The notes below the pieces were generated by a model. That model ran no database searches, was not told the DNA's origin, and saw nothing but the letters and a program-made list of their open reading frames with translations. The position numbers were made by a program, and so were the translations under genes. A stretch of DNA of 64,000 nt from Ambrosia x helenae (taxonomy: Eukaryota > Streptophyta > Magnoliopsida > Asterales > Asteraceae): positions 86,617,769 through 86,681,768 of the forward strand of contig CM061232.1 in the NCBI GenBank assembly GCA_030844895.1, given 5' to 3'. Positions 9,975 to 20,513 of the stretch are shown one piece after another (the stretch's first letter is position 1; each line of letters starts with the position of its first letter).

Positions 9975-11055
9975 AATATCCCGCAGTTAGATACAGAAGG
10001 GAACCTATCATACATCTATACATGGTTTGATCAACCTGTTTTCCTTGATCATCTGGTTCAACTTGTGTGGTTGGTGTCATGGGAGTGGAACATGATTTAC
10101 AGTCTTGTAAAGAAAAATTGTTCAATGATTCTTTAACATATTTAGATTGATGTATAAAAGTTCCATTTGTTTGTTGTTTAATCTCCAGTCCTAAAAAGTA
10201 CTGTAGCTCTCCCATTGTACTCATCTCAAATTTTGATTGCATGAGTTTCTTGAATTCATCACACAGTTTTGTGTTTATTGAACCAAATATGATATCATCA
10301 ACATAGATTTGAACAAGTAAGACATGATTTCCAACATGTTTTATGAAAAAAGTTTTATCAATGGAGCCTCTTGTAAAGTTATTTTTGAGCAAAAAGTTTG
10401 AAAGTGTTTCATACCAGGCTCTAGGAGCCTGTTTTAGCCCATAAAGAGCTTTGTCAAGTTTGTACACCCACCCAGGATGAGAAGGATCTTCAAACCTAGG
10501 TGGCTGACAGACATACATTTCCTCTTTGATTTTTCCATACAAAATTGCATTTTTAACATCCATTTGAAAAACTTTTATTTTGTTGGAAATTGCATAAGCC
10601 AAGAATAACCTGATGGCTTCAAGTCTTGCAACTGGAGCAAAGGTTTCGTCATAGTCAATTCCCTCTTCTTGAGAATAACCTTGTACCACCAGTCTTGCCT
10701 TGTTCTTGATAATCATACCAGCTTCATCTTGTTTATTCCTAAAAACCCATCTTGTGCCAATTGGTAGTTTGTTTGGTGGTAAGGGACAGATTTCCCAAAC
10801 CCGTTTCTTCCTGAATTGGAGCAACTCTTCTTGCATAGCTTGCACCCAATTGTTGTCTTTGAGGGCTTCTTGATACTTCTTAGGTTCCAACTGAGAAATG
10901 AATGCTGAGAAGAAGCAAAAGTTGGAAAGCTGGTTTCTTGTTAGAACACCTGATGCAATATCACCCATAATTTTATCCAATGGATGATCCTTGTGTTCAA
11001 TCAATTGTTGTAAACCACTTATAGGTGTAGGTGGCTCTTGTACTTCTTCAAACAA
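9949..11055 (-). pseudogene. Copia reverse transcriptase, element 1
   Basis: Copies element RNA into DNA in virus-like particles. Order of landmarks: KYQEALKDNNWVQAMQEEL, GTRWVFRNK, KARLVVQGY, DETFAPVARLEAIR, YGLKQAPRAWYETL, catalytic IYVDDIIFGS, MGELQYFLGLEIKQ, and MYRCMIGSLLYLTA. The catalytic YVDD is intact. It is broken at its 3' end by the deletion near 9975. FQMDVKNAILYG has Asn where Ser/Cys is usual. Upstream it runs on from the integrase C-terminal extension. Confidence 0.9.
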
Positions 11056-12675
11056 ACCACTAAGGTTTATAATATCTGGTTCAGCTGTTTGAACATCATC
11101 GGTAGTTGTAGGAGCTGAAATAGATGTTTGAGTTTGTACATCAGTAGTTGTTGAATCAGAAGTTTGTGAAACTTCTGATGGTTTGAAAGTTGACTAAATG
11201 ACTGTATTAGGAGTCCATGGTGCTGGATCCTCATCATCAAACCTTTGATCACCATAATAAGTAGGTTTAGATGAAATAACAGTCTTTTCAGGTCCGAAAT
11301 GGAAGCTGTCATGGTCAAAGAGTTCAGCAGGATGTGCTGGAATGAGAGTGTGTTTTGACTCATTGAACTTGACATTCAGTGTTTCTTCTACTATCTTGGT
11401 TCTTGAGTTAAAAACCTTGTATGCTTTTCTAGTGGAAGAGTAACCAAGAAAATATCCTGAATCAACTTTTGCAGCAAACTTGGAAATAGAGTCTTTAATG
11501 TTTAGAATGAAACATTGACATCCAAAAGCCCTGAAAAAGGAGATAAGGGGCTTAATGCCATGAAGAACTTCATAGGCAGTTTTGGAGTGTCTCTTGTTGA
11601 TAAGGACTCTATTCTAAACATAACATGCAGTGTTGACTGCTTCAGCCCAAAAATACAATGGTAGGCCTGAATCAGCTAACATGGTTCTTGCTGCTTCAAT
11701 TAATGTCCTGTTCTTCCTTTCTACCACACCATTTTGTTCAGGAGTTCTGGGAACACTGAATTGTCTAATAATCCCTTTAGACAGGCAGAATTCATCCAGA
11801 GTTTTGTTCCTGAACTCTGTCCCATTGTCACTTTTAATGGCTTTGATAGAAAGAGGATATCGTTTCTCTATTTGTAGAATGAAGAACTTAATGATTTCAG
11901 CTGCCTCATCCTTGAAGAATAAGAAGAAGACCCATGTGAATCTTGAATAGTCTTCAATGATGACTAGGCAATACTTCTTTTTACCAAGGCTCATGATTTT
12001 GACTGGCCCAAATAAGTCCATATGGAGTAGTTGAAGACATGCAGTTGTTTTAGATTCTTCAATAGACTTATAGGAGGACTTATGCTGTTTTCCCTTTAAA
12101 CAGGATAGACAGTGTTCTTGACACTGGTATACTTTCAAGGGTAGACCTCTGACCAAACCCATTTTTGTGACTTTATTTATGGTTTTAAAGTTCACATGGC
12201 CAAATCTCCTGAGCCAGAGATCAGTCTCTGAAGTTGATGCCCTTGAGAAGAAACAGGCAGTGTTGTTCAGTACTTTGTCCTTTTCAACGTCCACTACATA
12301 GACATTGCCACATCTTTTGGCTATCAACAAAGTATGATCTTCAATGATCTTCTCTATCAACTTCTGGCCTTCTGGTGATACGATCTTGCATGCTGTCTTT
12401 GTGAAAAAGGAAGAATATCCTTTATCACACATTTGTGACACACTCGGCAAGTTGTACTCAAGGTTTTCAACCAGATTGACCTTGTCACACTGTATTTTTC
12501 CTGAAGAGACATTGCCATGTCCTAGAACATATCCCTTGGCATTGTTCCCAAAGGATACATATCCTTCTCTTTGACTGATAAATTTGTTTATCAGGTATCT
12601 GCATCCTGTCATTTGCATTGAGCCTCCACTGTCAACATACCAAATGCTATTTAAGCCTCTGGAGACCCTCTGCAC
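11056..12675 (-). pseudogene. Copia protease and integrase, element 1
   Basis: Protease: WYVDSGGSMQMTG keeps the catalytic Asp of the DSG triad but has lost the usual RHM. Integrase: the zinc-binding HHCC module has LWLRRFGH where LWHRRLGH is expected, so the first His is gone; CLSCLKGKQH follows. The catalytic triad is readable at MDLFGP, SDNGTEF and NGVVERKNRTL. The domain continues past a TAG near 11615 (in ...ACYV*NRVL) into the GYFLGYSST and LNVKFNE blocks, with another TAG near 11195. The coding lies in the same minus-strand arrangement as RT. Confidence 0.85.
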
Positions 12676-12686
12676 AAAGTAGCAAA

Positions 12687-12790
12687 TTAGTTAGATTTGG
12701 TAACCCAAGCCAATTTGGCTTTGGGTTTGATCTTGAGAACATTAACAGTTTGTTCTTGACCAAGTTGAGGAATCCATGCCTTTTTGTCAA
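12687..12790 (-). pseudogene. Remaining 3' tail of gag, element 1
   Basis: About 34 codons (…KAWIPQLGQEQTVNVL…AWVTKSN) end at TAA 12689-12687. The protease frame begins about 20 nt later, one base out of phase, next to TTTGTGCAG. The rest of gag, the leader and the primer site are absent because the LTR joins at 12791. Confidence 0.65.
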
Positions 12791-13477
12791 TGGGAGTCTT
12801 GCTACCGTGTTGGATCAGTATGCTCTTTAACAGTTACTTGCTTTTGAACACTTATGTGTTTTGCAAGTTTAATCGGTTTTGCACAACGGAATGAATTACA
12901 AAGTTTCACTATCAACAGGATTTATTACTCCCTGGATGTTTGTAAACTAAAGACAGTTAATGAGAATCTAAGTATTGAATGTATATGACAATAAGTAAGC
13001 AAATAGATTCTCGTTAATGAAATGGAATAACAAGTAAAAGCGTTGAAGGATTTCAGTTTTCTATTAAAATCAATGTCTAATACAGAGGGATGAACCCATC
13101 TATTTATAGACAAACAAATACATGAACCTTACTACAAAAGCAAGTCTGCAACAAGTTGCAGTCTTGGAACTTGTACAAAATGATAAAGTAATAATAAACT
13201 AATAAACTACTGAAACATAAGGGCGGTGGAAAGATTCTATTACAAGTGCTGATGAATGACAAACTATTGATGAGTAGTTTGTCTTCAGTAGTTCTTCAGT
13301 AGACTTGTCTGGTTTGACTTCAGAACTTCTGATCTTTCTTCTTCAGTACTTGTTAAATCCTTCTTCAATACTTGTGCTTTCTTTCTTCAGTAGTTTCATA
13401 CTTAGAATATTTTGGCAGAAGTATGAATTAGACTATGGTTGGCAAAAGTGGTTTCTTCAATCCTTTATGTCCTTACA
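12791..13477 (-). repeat. 5' LTR of copia element 1
   Basis: 687 bp, TG...CA, homologous along its full length to 4778-5467. TATA match on the minus strand at plus 13101-13108 (TATTTATA). No primer-binding site follows it. It differs from its partner at about two dozen positions, including small indels. Confidence 0.9.
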
Positions 13478-14905
13478 TAACAATATTGTAGTATTTAAAT
13501 GACTGATGTTTTCCATGCTTACCATGGTTGACGTTCATTACGATCATCACCTTCCTCATAATGGTTTTTCTCTTCATTTTGGTTAACCTTTGAACTACTA
13601 TCTGATTAATTAATTCTTCTAGTTTTTGTAATTGGTTCGATTTAGATTTCCATTTACCTTTAAGGGCAAACAAGGCTTTGTTTTCTTGTTTTAGTACCAC
13701 TGGTTCGTAAAATCGTCCATCGGTTTGGCTAGCACCTCTTACCCAGATAACAAATTTTTGAGGTTAAGATTATGGATTCAATCCATAATCAAGCGATTAA
13801 ATTTGTTTTTTTACAGGAAATCCTACTTTAGAGACCAATCAATTAAGTGAAAATCGAATTAAGAAGAGATCAAATCAAATCAACAAAATTGATCCAAAAG
13901 TATTAATCGTGAAGCCGGGAAAAATCACTTCCAGATACAAATCTCTTCAATATACCATGCAAATAGAAATGGATGGAAGGCAAAAAAGGAAGGGACGGTC
14001 TTGCTTGTGTCACGTGTAACTGAACACAATCGGGTTCACGTTTTTATTTTAAACAAAAAGAGAGTGACGTTTCTTGATTATTTTGGTAGAAGACTATGAG
14101 GGTATTAGGAGTTATGTTGAAGGTAACATCAATTACCAAAGGAAAGTAACCGTGTTTTGTTTTCCATAGGGGATGACGTCATAAATATCGATAACTAGAA
14201 ACATGGTACAGGAAATTGAAGAGGCCATGGGGAATCGCCTAGGGACTTTCCATGGTTGAAGATTGATGATCATCCAATTTAGAAAGCAAAATTTTCAAGT
14301 AGGCAACGTTATCGGTTAGGCATAAATTGAAATATACAAGAAACTTGCAAAACTCATTTTAATAACAAGTGAAAATCCCCTGGTAGTGGAAGAAGAATGT
14401 TTCATGTTGTTTGTTTGTGATGAGTCTTCATAGTAGAAAGGCAAGCACATCGGAGGATGTAGGCGAGCCAAGGGTTCATGGGCGGCCAAGGGAAATTGAA
14501 ATTTCTGAAAAGAAGTCAATGCCACATTCATAGTTCTACTAAGGAAGAAAATGATGGTTGGTGTAGCCAAGGCTTCAACAAAGATATGTCTACGGCATGT
14601 CATCATTACAAATAAAAAATGACCGTAAGAAGCCAGATTTCATATAATTTGAAGATTGGTCCCAAAGTAAATAACACTACGGGTACGTCAGGATTTGTAC
14701 TGGGATAACTTGTGAACAAGGATAATATCGCATGGCTAAGCATGGTTGGTGTCAAAGGAAAAGGTGTATACAAAGGAGAAAGATATGGATAGCGACCGGG
14801 AGGAGTTGCATTGAGTTTTGTCATCATTTCTATACGGTTCAAGACGCCAAGTTAATGCTTGTCCAAGAAGAATCATTCAAAGTTATTGACTCAAACTTGG
14901 ATCAA
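13478..14905. other. Unassigned DNA, possible very old retroelement debris
   Basis: A weak minus-strand frame (13700-13480, with KALFALKGKWKSKSN) is faintly like a copia gag linker. A plus-strand frame at about 14732-14932 runs into the polypurine tract of the next entry. Neither is strong. Otherwise nothing recognisable. Confidence 0.25.
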
Positions 14906-15390
14906 CAATTAGGGGGTGATGTTGGCCTTTAGTTGTGTGATCAAGTTTGATTAAAAGATATGGGCCAATAGTGTAATTAGTGAAACTATGTTTTCATTGT
15001 ATTTAGAACTTTTGTATATGTATTGGGGTTAGTTGTGTCAAGTTAAGAGCTAATAACTATCAAATACACATGTGTGTATATGCGACATCAAGGGATCAAT
15101 GCCAAGGATGTATGCGTCAATTAGAATGGTGCCAAAATCAAAGGATGTGTCTATTCGCCCTTGGGTGCGACCCAAGCATGGTGTCTTCTCACCAAGCATA
15201 AATAGTTTTAGGATTTTCAATTTGTAAGTTCCTTTTATCTTGATTATTAATAAAAGTTCGTTGTAGGGTTTAATACCATTTTTGTTCTCTATTTTTTTGT
15301 TTCTTTATTGTGCTTTGAATTCATGGTCTCCTAGGATCTATAAAATTGACGTCTTTGATCTTCATCAAAATTTTCGAACACTACTAATTG
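14906..15390 (+). mobile_element. Possible LTR of a decayed gypsy-like element
   Basis: AATTAGGGGGTGATGTTGGCC near 14907 looks like a polypurine tract followed by an LTR start (TGATGTTGGCC). The following ~480 bp contains AATAAAAG-type polyadenylation-like words near 15250 and a possible ...CGAACA end near 15380. No second copy was found in the window, so this rests on the tract and composition only. Confidence 0.3.
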
Positions 15391-15654
15391 ATCCTCTCTT
15401 CAACTGTGTCTCTCAAGGTCGAGTTCAGTTAGATAAATATTGAATGTGTGACCGATCCTTGCTTCTGCTTCTCTTCTTCGACCTTTGACCAAGCTTTTAT
15501 TACTCATCCATGGCGTCAAACTTCCAATCATGAGCAAACAAACAGTTTACATTATTTAGAGTACAACCTAAGTGGGAAATAAAATTTGATCCATCAATTT
15601 GATATTACTTTAATCGTAGCTTAAAAAATAGTTTACATTATTTATTTCGTTAAA

Positions 15655-15727
15655 GCCTAAAGCTAAGGCTAAGGGGCACAACTTTTGCAGCTTGACCCGG
15701 GCACCTAAATTTTCAGGGCCGACCACG
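15655..15727 (-). repeat. Relic end of a hAT-like element
   Basis: The segment GACCCGGGCACCTAAATTTT followed by CAGGGCC closely matches the right end of the hAT-like insert at 43110-43764, where the same word order ends in CAGGGCCGGCCCTG. Only this end is recognisable here. Confidence 0.6.
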
Positions 15728-15919
15728 TATTCATGATCATTTGCTAGAATCGTTTCATTTATGCCGCCCTGCATGTAAAGTGATTAGAAAACGTATAATG
15801 TGAATCGTAACAAATGCAATTAATTAAAAATGCTAGATGAAATTACTTTTGGTAACAACGGATTTAATAATAAAACTTATTCGGATATTTCAGATTGTAG
15901 TTATATACATACTTTTTAT

Positions 15920-16055
15920 GCGCGGTTCCAAGATACTTAAAGATGCCATTTTCATTCCGGTTCGTCGGTTCCATTGCAGTTCCTGATCCTGACTATATGT
16001 TTCTTTTCCATTGCAGTTCGTCGGTTCCAAGAAACTTAAAGATGCCATTTCAGCT
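15920..16055. repeat. Short imperfect direct repeat, ~100-bp spacing
   Basis: GGTTCCAAGA(T/A)ACTTAAAGATG occurs near 15927 and again near 16025, and TTCGTCGGTTCC occurs twice around it. Meaning unknown. Confidence 0.6.
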
Positions 16056-16603
16056 AGCTGAGAGCAAGACATGTCATTTTTAAGAGAAATTTTAAAATGG
16101 GTAAAACAACAAACAATGAAACTATTAGTCTGTTAGATTGTTGCCTTTTTTGTGTTTTTAAATGGTATTGCATACTTTAGATGAATGATTATCAAGAAAC
16201 TGATAGAGCTGCACATTTGAGGAATATTCAAATAAGTAATATCAAGAATCAACAAGCTTATTGACCAGGTTAGTGTGTTCAATAACAAAGAACAATAAAT
16301 TAACTATTTAGCAGTTAATCTAATCTATATTTCTATATCTATGTTTATATTTATCTTATTAAGGAAGAGTGACAGGTAGGATAGTAATTTTCAATTCCGT
16401 ACAACTTAATAAGCAACATGCACAAGTGATTTATGCTTGGATCATGATGGTATAATTGGAACATTTTGGACATTTAAGACACTTAGAAGGGTATATTAGT
16501 CAATTTGTACTAACATTTTACTTAAAAGTATAAAATTCTTTACCTTAATACCCCTATAATGCACTCTCTTCCTAACCCCCTAATTTAATGTTTTATATAA
16601 TAA

Positions 16604-16646
16604 TCTATATTATATTATATTATATTATATATATTATATTATAGGT
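16604..16646. repeat. TATTA-rich low-complexity tract
   Basis: Repeats of TATTA/TATAT within the Helitron; no coding content. Confidence 0.7.
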
Positions 16647-16755
16647 TCCTGTACAAAGGACATTTTTCGTACAAAGTGTAAGAAGTCTATATAGTCATTG
16701 TGTTTTAAATTTTGGCTATGATGTTTTTTACTCCTATTTTTTTATGATGCATTTT

Positions 16756-16878
16756 ATTATAATATAATATATATATATATTATATATTATATTATATTAT
16801 ATTATACTATACTATACTATACTATACCATACCATACCATACCATACCATACCATACCATACCATATTATATTATAGT
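16756..16878. repeat. Compound pentanucleotide microsatellite
   Basis: An AT tract grades into about five ATACT units and then about nine ATACC units (16800-16866), then back to ATTAT. The two adjacent pentamer types differ by one base, suggesting a substitution spread by slippage. Confidence 0.9.
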
Positions 16879-17901
16879 AATAGGATATTAAGTAAACTCA
16901 ATGTACAATATAATAATTTTACCATCATTTTAAGATGCCATATAAAGAGTCACAAGCTAAACTACTATTTTTTGGGCAAATCCTATCCTTTTTGCCCCTT
17001 CTCAAACATCTCATTCTCAGATCTTTTGTAACTCATCATTCAAAGCTCACATCATGGGGTTTTAATTTTATGATAATACCAATTCACTTCTTTATCAAAC
17101 AGATCATTAAGTATGTGAAACTGACAATTGCAATAAAGGGAATTACTAATAAAGCATAAAAATCTTTCACCTTGAAGACTTAAATTCTGAGATACGTTTA
17201 ACCTTTCCATTGAAACCCAACAGCCCGCCGAGGTACACATAATCATCACCAAATGCAATCAGTGAATGCTAATAAATGATACAATAGAAGCATTAATGAT
17301 GGATATAAAACCCTCACCTGCCCTTCGAGTGATAGAGATGGTGGTGGTCTACGGCTCGTTGTGGTGGTCGTTAGCGGCAACAACCGCCTTCACAGTGGTC
17401 AGTAGGCTATGCAACCCACGCGATGAGGATGGAGGATTGAAGCCAATCTAAGCAACGATATAATAAATTGTTGCTTTATGATATATAATTTGCTTTTTTA
17501 ATCATGTTTGCTTTTTGTATGTTTAGTTTTTTTGTGATGAGGTGTAGTTCCATTCCCAAACGAAGTTCCTCAATTGAAATGTAACTTAGTACTCTTCTCC
17601 TTTAGCAAGTCGTTTTAAAGGAACTGAACTACTTCTACATGTTTTAGGGAAAACATTTTGAAAGCTATTGTGCAATGTATGATACATATGGAACACATAG
17701 TGATGGGAAGTAGTTAACTATCCGTTTGCCTCTTCATCTGTCAAGGTATGGAACTCTTATTCCTTAATGAAACCAACATAATAAATAATATGATATCATA
17801 ATTATCAATATACAAACAATTTAACAGTAGCATATTTGATAATTCGAAATAACGTCACGCTAAATCTTCACTACTAATGTATCTTTTTGCCTGTTTTACA
17901 G

Positions 17902-17970
17902 CCAGATGACTTATTATCTATCTGAGGTTTGCCCAACAAACATATATACATTGCGTTCACAAGTCCAACA
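17902..17970 (+). other. Exon-like fragment inside the Helitron
   Basis: TGTTTTACAG before CCAGATG and a GTAAGAT donor after CAACAA bracket 69 nt. The translated piece is not recognised. Plausibly part of a captured gene. Confidence 0.25.
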
Positions 17971-18852
17971 AGTAAGATATTTGCTTTAGTTGTAACTTAT
18001 TTATAAACAGTAATCGTTATATGTCAACTCTAAGACATGATCTCATTTTTTATATTGTTATGTTGCATGTTCTTACACAATGGGTAAATAATTAAATTAG
18101 CCTAAAAGGTACTCGTGTGAACCTTTTATAAGCTGGTTAAAAATAGTTTTAAACGTTTACAATCTTTAGCTTTATGAATATTACATCATTATTGTTTGGT
18201 ATAAAATAGTCTCTGTAATCATATCTTGTATATTATTTTATTCTTATAGAAATATAAAAGTTCACGCAAAATAGTTAGACCGTGATGAAGAAGTAAGGCC
18301 CAATGGTTGGTCCTCTACAAATCCCTCTAGCAATAGGAATTTTGGGATGCCCTTCAATTCTTGGACCCTTTCTAAACAAAAAAAAAAAAAAAATCAATAT
18401 TCCAATGATCCATCAATTATTAGAGGTATTATTATATATTGTTTGAATAAAAGGCACCTCATTGGATTTGCATCAGATGATCTTAAATAATGTGACACCT
18501 TATTTTGATAATATATAAAAGTGGCAAAATAAGTAGGAGGGGTAGATTGGGTAACGCGTCAGAGCAAGTGAATTTGCTTTGACTTGGGTCTGTTTAGTAA
18601 AAAGACATGGTATAGGTTTTTTAGATGATTAGATTCTTAACATGCTTACAAACAGTCATTCAAATACAATGAAAAGGGACACATATATGATATACCAGAT
18701 ACAAGTTTAGGTTACCTTTATTTATTGATTTATTTTATTTTAACAAATACAAAATTAGCTTGACATACAAGGTTTTATTAATATGTTTTAACAATTAATC
18801 AGGTATTTAAATCTTGGCGGCAAATAATGAGATATACGATTTGTTTTATAAA

Positions 18853-18965
18853 GGTTGCTAAGAAAGGACGCAAACGAGCTATTTGCTTCCACCCATGATG
18901 TTGTTCGACTTATTGTTGCTAAAGATGGTTTAAAGGGCTTTTTGCTGTACGTGATTTCATTGTAA
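18853..18965 (+). pseudogene. Mitochondrial-carrier-like exon fragment
   Basis: One frame reads ELFASTHDVVRLIVAKDGLKGFLL. This resembles the third-repeat region of plant S-adenosylmethionine carriers (…SA.DAVRLI..KEGFKG…), an inner-membrane transporter family. It stops shortly after. Only about 30 residues are readable and the match is from memory of the family, so the assignment is tentative. Its place within Helitron ends suggests capture. Confidence 0.35.
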
Positions 18966-19094
18966 TACAGGGGCGGGTTGAACAGGGGTCAAACGGGTCA
19001 TGGATTTGACAAAATCTAAACGGGTATATTTTATTTCAAAATATGGTATTTTTTTATATTGTCAGAAAAACTTATATTTTTATGTCTTTTCTTA

Positions 19095-19330
19095 TAGAAT
19101 TAGTGGAATTATGGAAGGAAGTGAAGGATTCACAGAGACAATTGTTGTAGAAAGATGAAATCTTGAAGGCATTAGAGACTTCTAAAAATGAAATAAGTTC
19201 TGTTCATATTATGCTCAATGAAGTGAAGAAACATGCATTAGAAAAGGATGCTTTACTTTGGTTTACTCCAACGCAGCTAGCCGATTTTAATGATCCATCC
19301 ACATCTGACCACAACAACCCGGATGGTGTG
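19095..19330 (+). other. Exon-like coiled-coil fragment, unidentified
   Basis: An open frame with one internal stop (near 19147) encodes LVELWKEVKDSQRQL and then LETSKNEISSVHIMLNEV and KHALEKDALLWFTP, a heptad-like pattern, and runs into a GTGTGTG donor-like sequence at about 19326. I do not recognise the gene. Confidence 0.3.
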
Positions 19331-19710
19331 TGTGTTTTTTTTTTTGGGTGTGTTATTGGTGTTTAGAATCATATATCATCATCATTCACTAGAACATAGT
19401 AGGCATGGGACTAAATGAGACAGAATGCTTTTGTGGTTTTGATTTCCGAGTGAATTTTGTTGCTAACTTATCACATGTATACATACTTTGATGTACAACC
19501 TAGATGAGGGTATAAGATACGAGCAAAGATTGTGCATTTGTGAAATAAAAAGATATACATAGTTTTGGAATTTGTAATTGGTGGTGAATTATTTGACAAA
19601 GTTGTAATACAACTTTTAATGGCCTTCACAATGGCTTTACCAATACAATTTTGTAACACTTCATAATGGGCTTTACCAATACAAGTGACTTATTTTTAAG
19701 GCAACTCGAA

Positions 19711-19812
19711 GCAGCCTTAAAAGAAGATAAAGCAAAGAAATATTTTCAGCAGCTTATTGACGCAGTTGATTACTGCCATAGTCGGAGGTGTTTTGTGTAG
19801 AGATCTCAAGGT
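19711..19812 (+). pseudogene. CIPK/SnRK3-like protein kinase fragment
   Basis: The frame reads ALKEDKAKKYFQQLIDAVDY then CHSR, followed after a frame disturbance by a stop and RDLK. This is the segment just before and into the HRDLKPEN catalytic loop of CBL-interacting kinases, whose consensus is LKEDEARKYFQQLI.AVDYCHSRGVYHRDLK. The rest of the kinase is absent, so it is non-functional. It lies about 190 bp from the Helitron's 3' end and is best read as a captured fragment. Confidence 0.75.
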
Positions 19813-20001
19813 CGCCTTTGCAACTTTTGGATGAGTAATATTGTTTTAAATAAAAATATATTTAATTAAAATTAACGGAAAACGACACGATTGAAAAACT
19901 AATGGAAAACGAGTACGACACTATAAATTGTCCACTTTTCCAATAGAATCTCTTTTGCATATGTACGGGCTCCCGCGGAAACGCGCGAGCATTCCCACTA
20001 G

Positions 20002-20474
20002 TTATTATCTTATTAAGGAAGAGTGATGACTAAGATTGTAATTTTGTTATGGTACAAGTTTTGTAGCTACATATACAACTTAGTAAAGCTTAATTGATAG
20101 GGGTAAATTAGTCAACTAAAGGTATATTAAGACACTTACAAGGTTATTAGTGTAATTTTATATTTTGATATTAGTTAAAACCTAAAATTCCATTCCATTC
20201 TTGCCCTGCCCTGTCCCTTGTTACCCTTCCATCCCTGCCTTTATGTCCAGGCTAATCAACCCCCTTTCAATTCTCCCATTCAATTTCAGTAATTGTATAC
20301 ATTAGTTTCAAACTTTTCCTCTTCTTCCACCCCTAAATCTAATTACCATCCTAACAATTACCATCCTAACAATTACAATGTAGATTCTTGGAGAGCCTTT
20401 GTTGCGGTCAAATAATTCGAACACAAACATTTTTGTGAAACGCAGAGAGAAGGAAAGCTGTACAAAAGGGGTGT

Positions 20475-20513
<39 letters not shown>

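Larger units (their letters stand above)
4778..13477 (-). mobile_element. Copia element 1: Sirevirus-like, with third ORF, 5'-deleted
   Basis: A minus-strand Ty1/copia element. Order along its own sense strand: LTR (13477-12791), 3' tail of gag, protease, integrase, reverse transcriptase, RNase H, a 450-nt leader, a third ORF, PPT, LTR (5467-4778). Pol order PR-INT-RT-RH defines copia; the extra 3' ORF fits the Sirevirus lineage. Gag up to its last ~35 codons and the tRNA primer site are missing, so the right LTR abuts coding sequence. The outer flanks (CACAA at 4773-4777, TAACA at 13478-13482) do not match as a duplication. The LTRs differ at roughly 3-4% of sites by eye. Multiple stops and frameshifts make it inactive. 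Confidence 0.9.
16324..20001 (+). mobile_element. Non-autonomous Helitron with captured gene fragments
   Basis: Helitrons move by rolling-circle replication, insert between A and T without duplication, begin TC and end CTRR after a hairpin. Here A|TCTATATTTCTATATC starts at 16324 and CCCACTAG|T ends at 20001. A hairpin with a GAAA loop (arms 19970-19977 and 19982-19989, 7 of 8 pairs) ends 12 nt before the terminus, as expected. No Rep/helicase coding is present. Inside are a CIPK-like kinase fragment, a mitochondrial-carrier-like fragment, other exon-like pieces and an ATACT/ATACC microsatellite. A ~45-bp segment near the left end (16352-16395) recurs immediately outside the right end (20010-20055), perhaps a second related terminus. 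Confidence 0.7.

Noticed and set aside
12791..13477. Solo LTR inserted separately into element 1
   Set aside because: The sequences on its two sides (GTCAA and TAACA) do not form a target duplication, and it lies exactly where the element's own 5' LTR is needed.
13473..13700. Copia gag remnant on the minus strand
   Set aside because: Only a faint KALFALKGKWKSKSN resemblance; no knuckle or capsid block, so not annotated as a gene.
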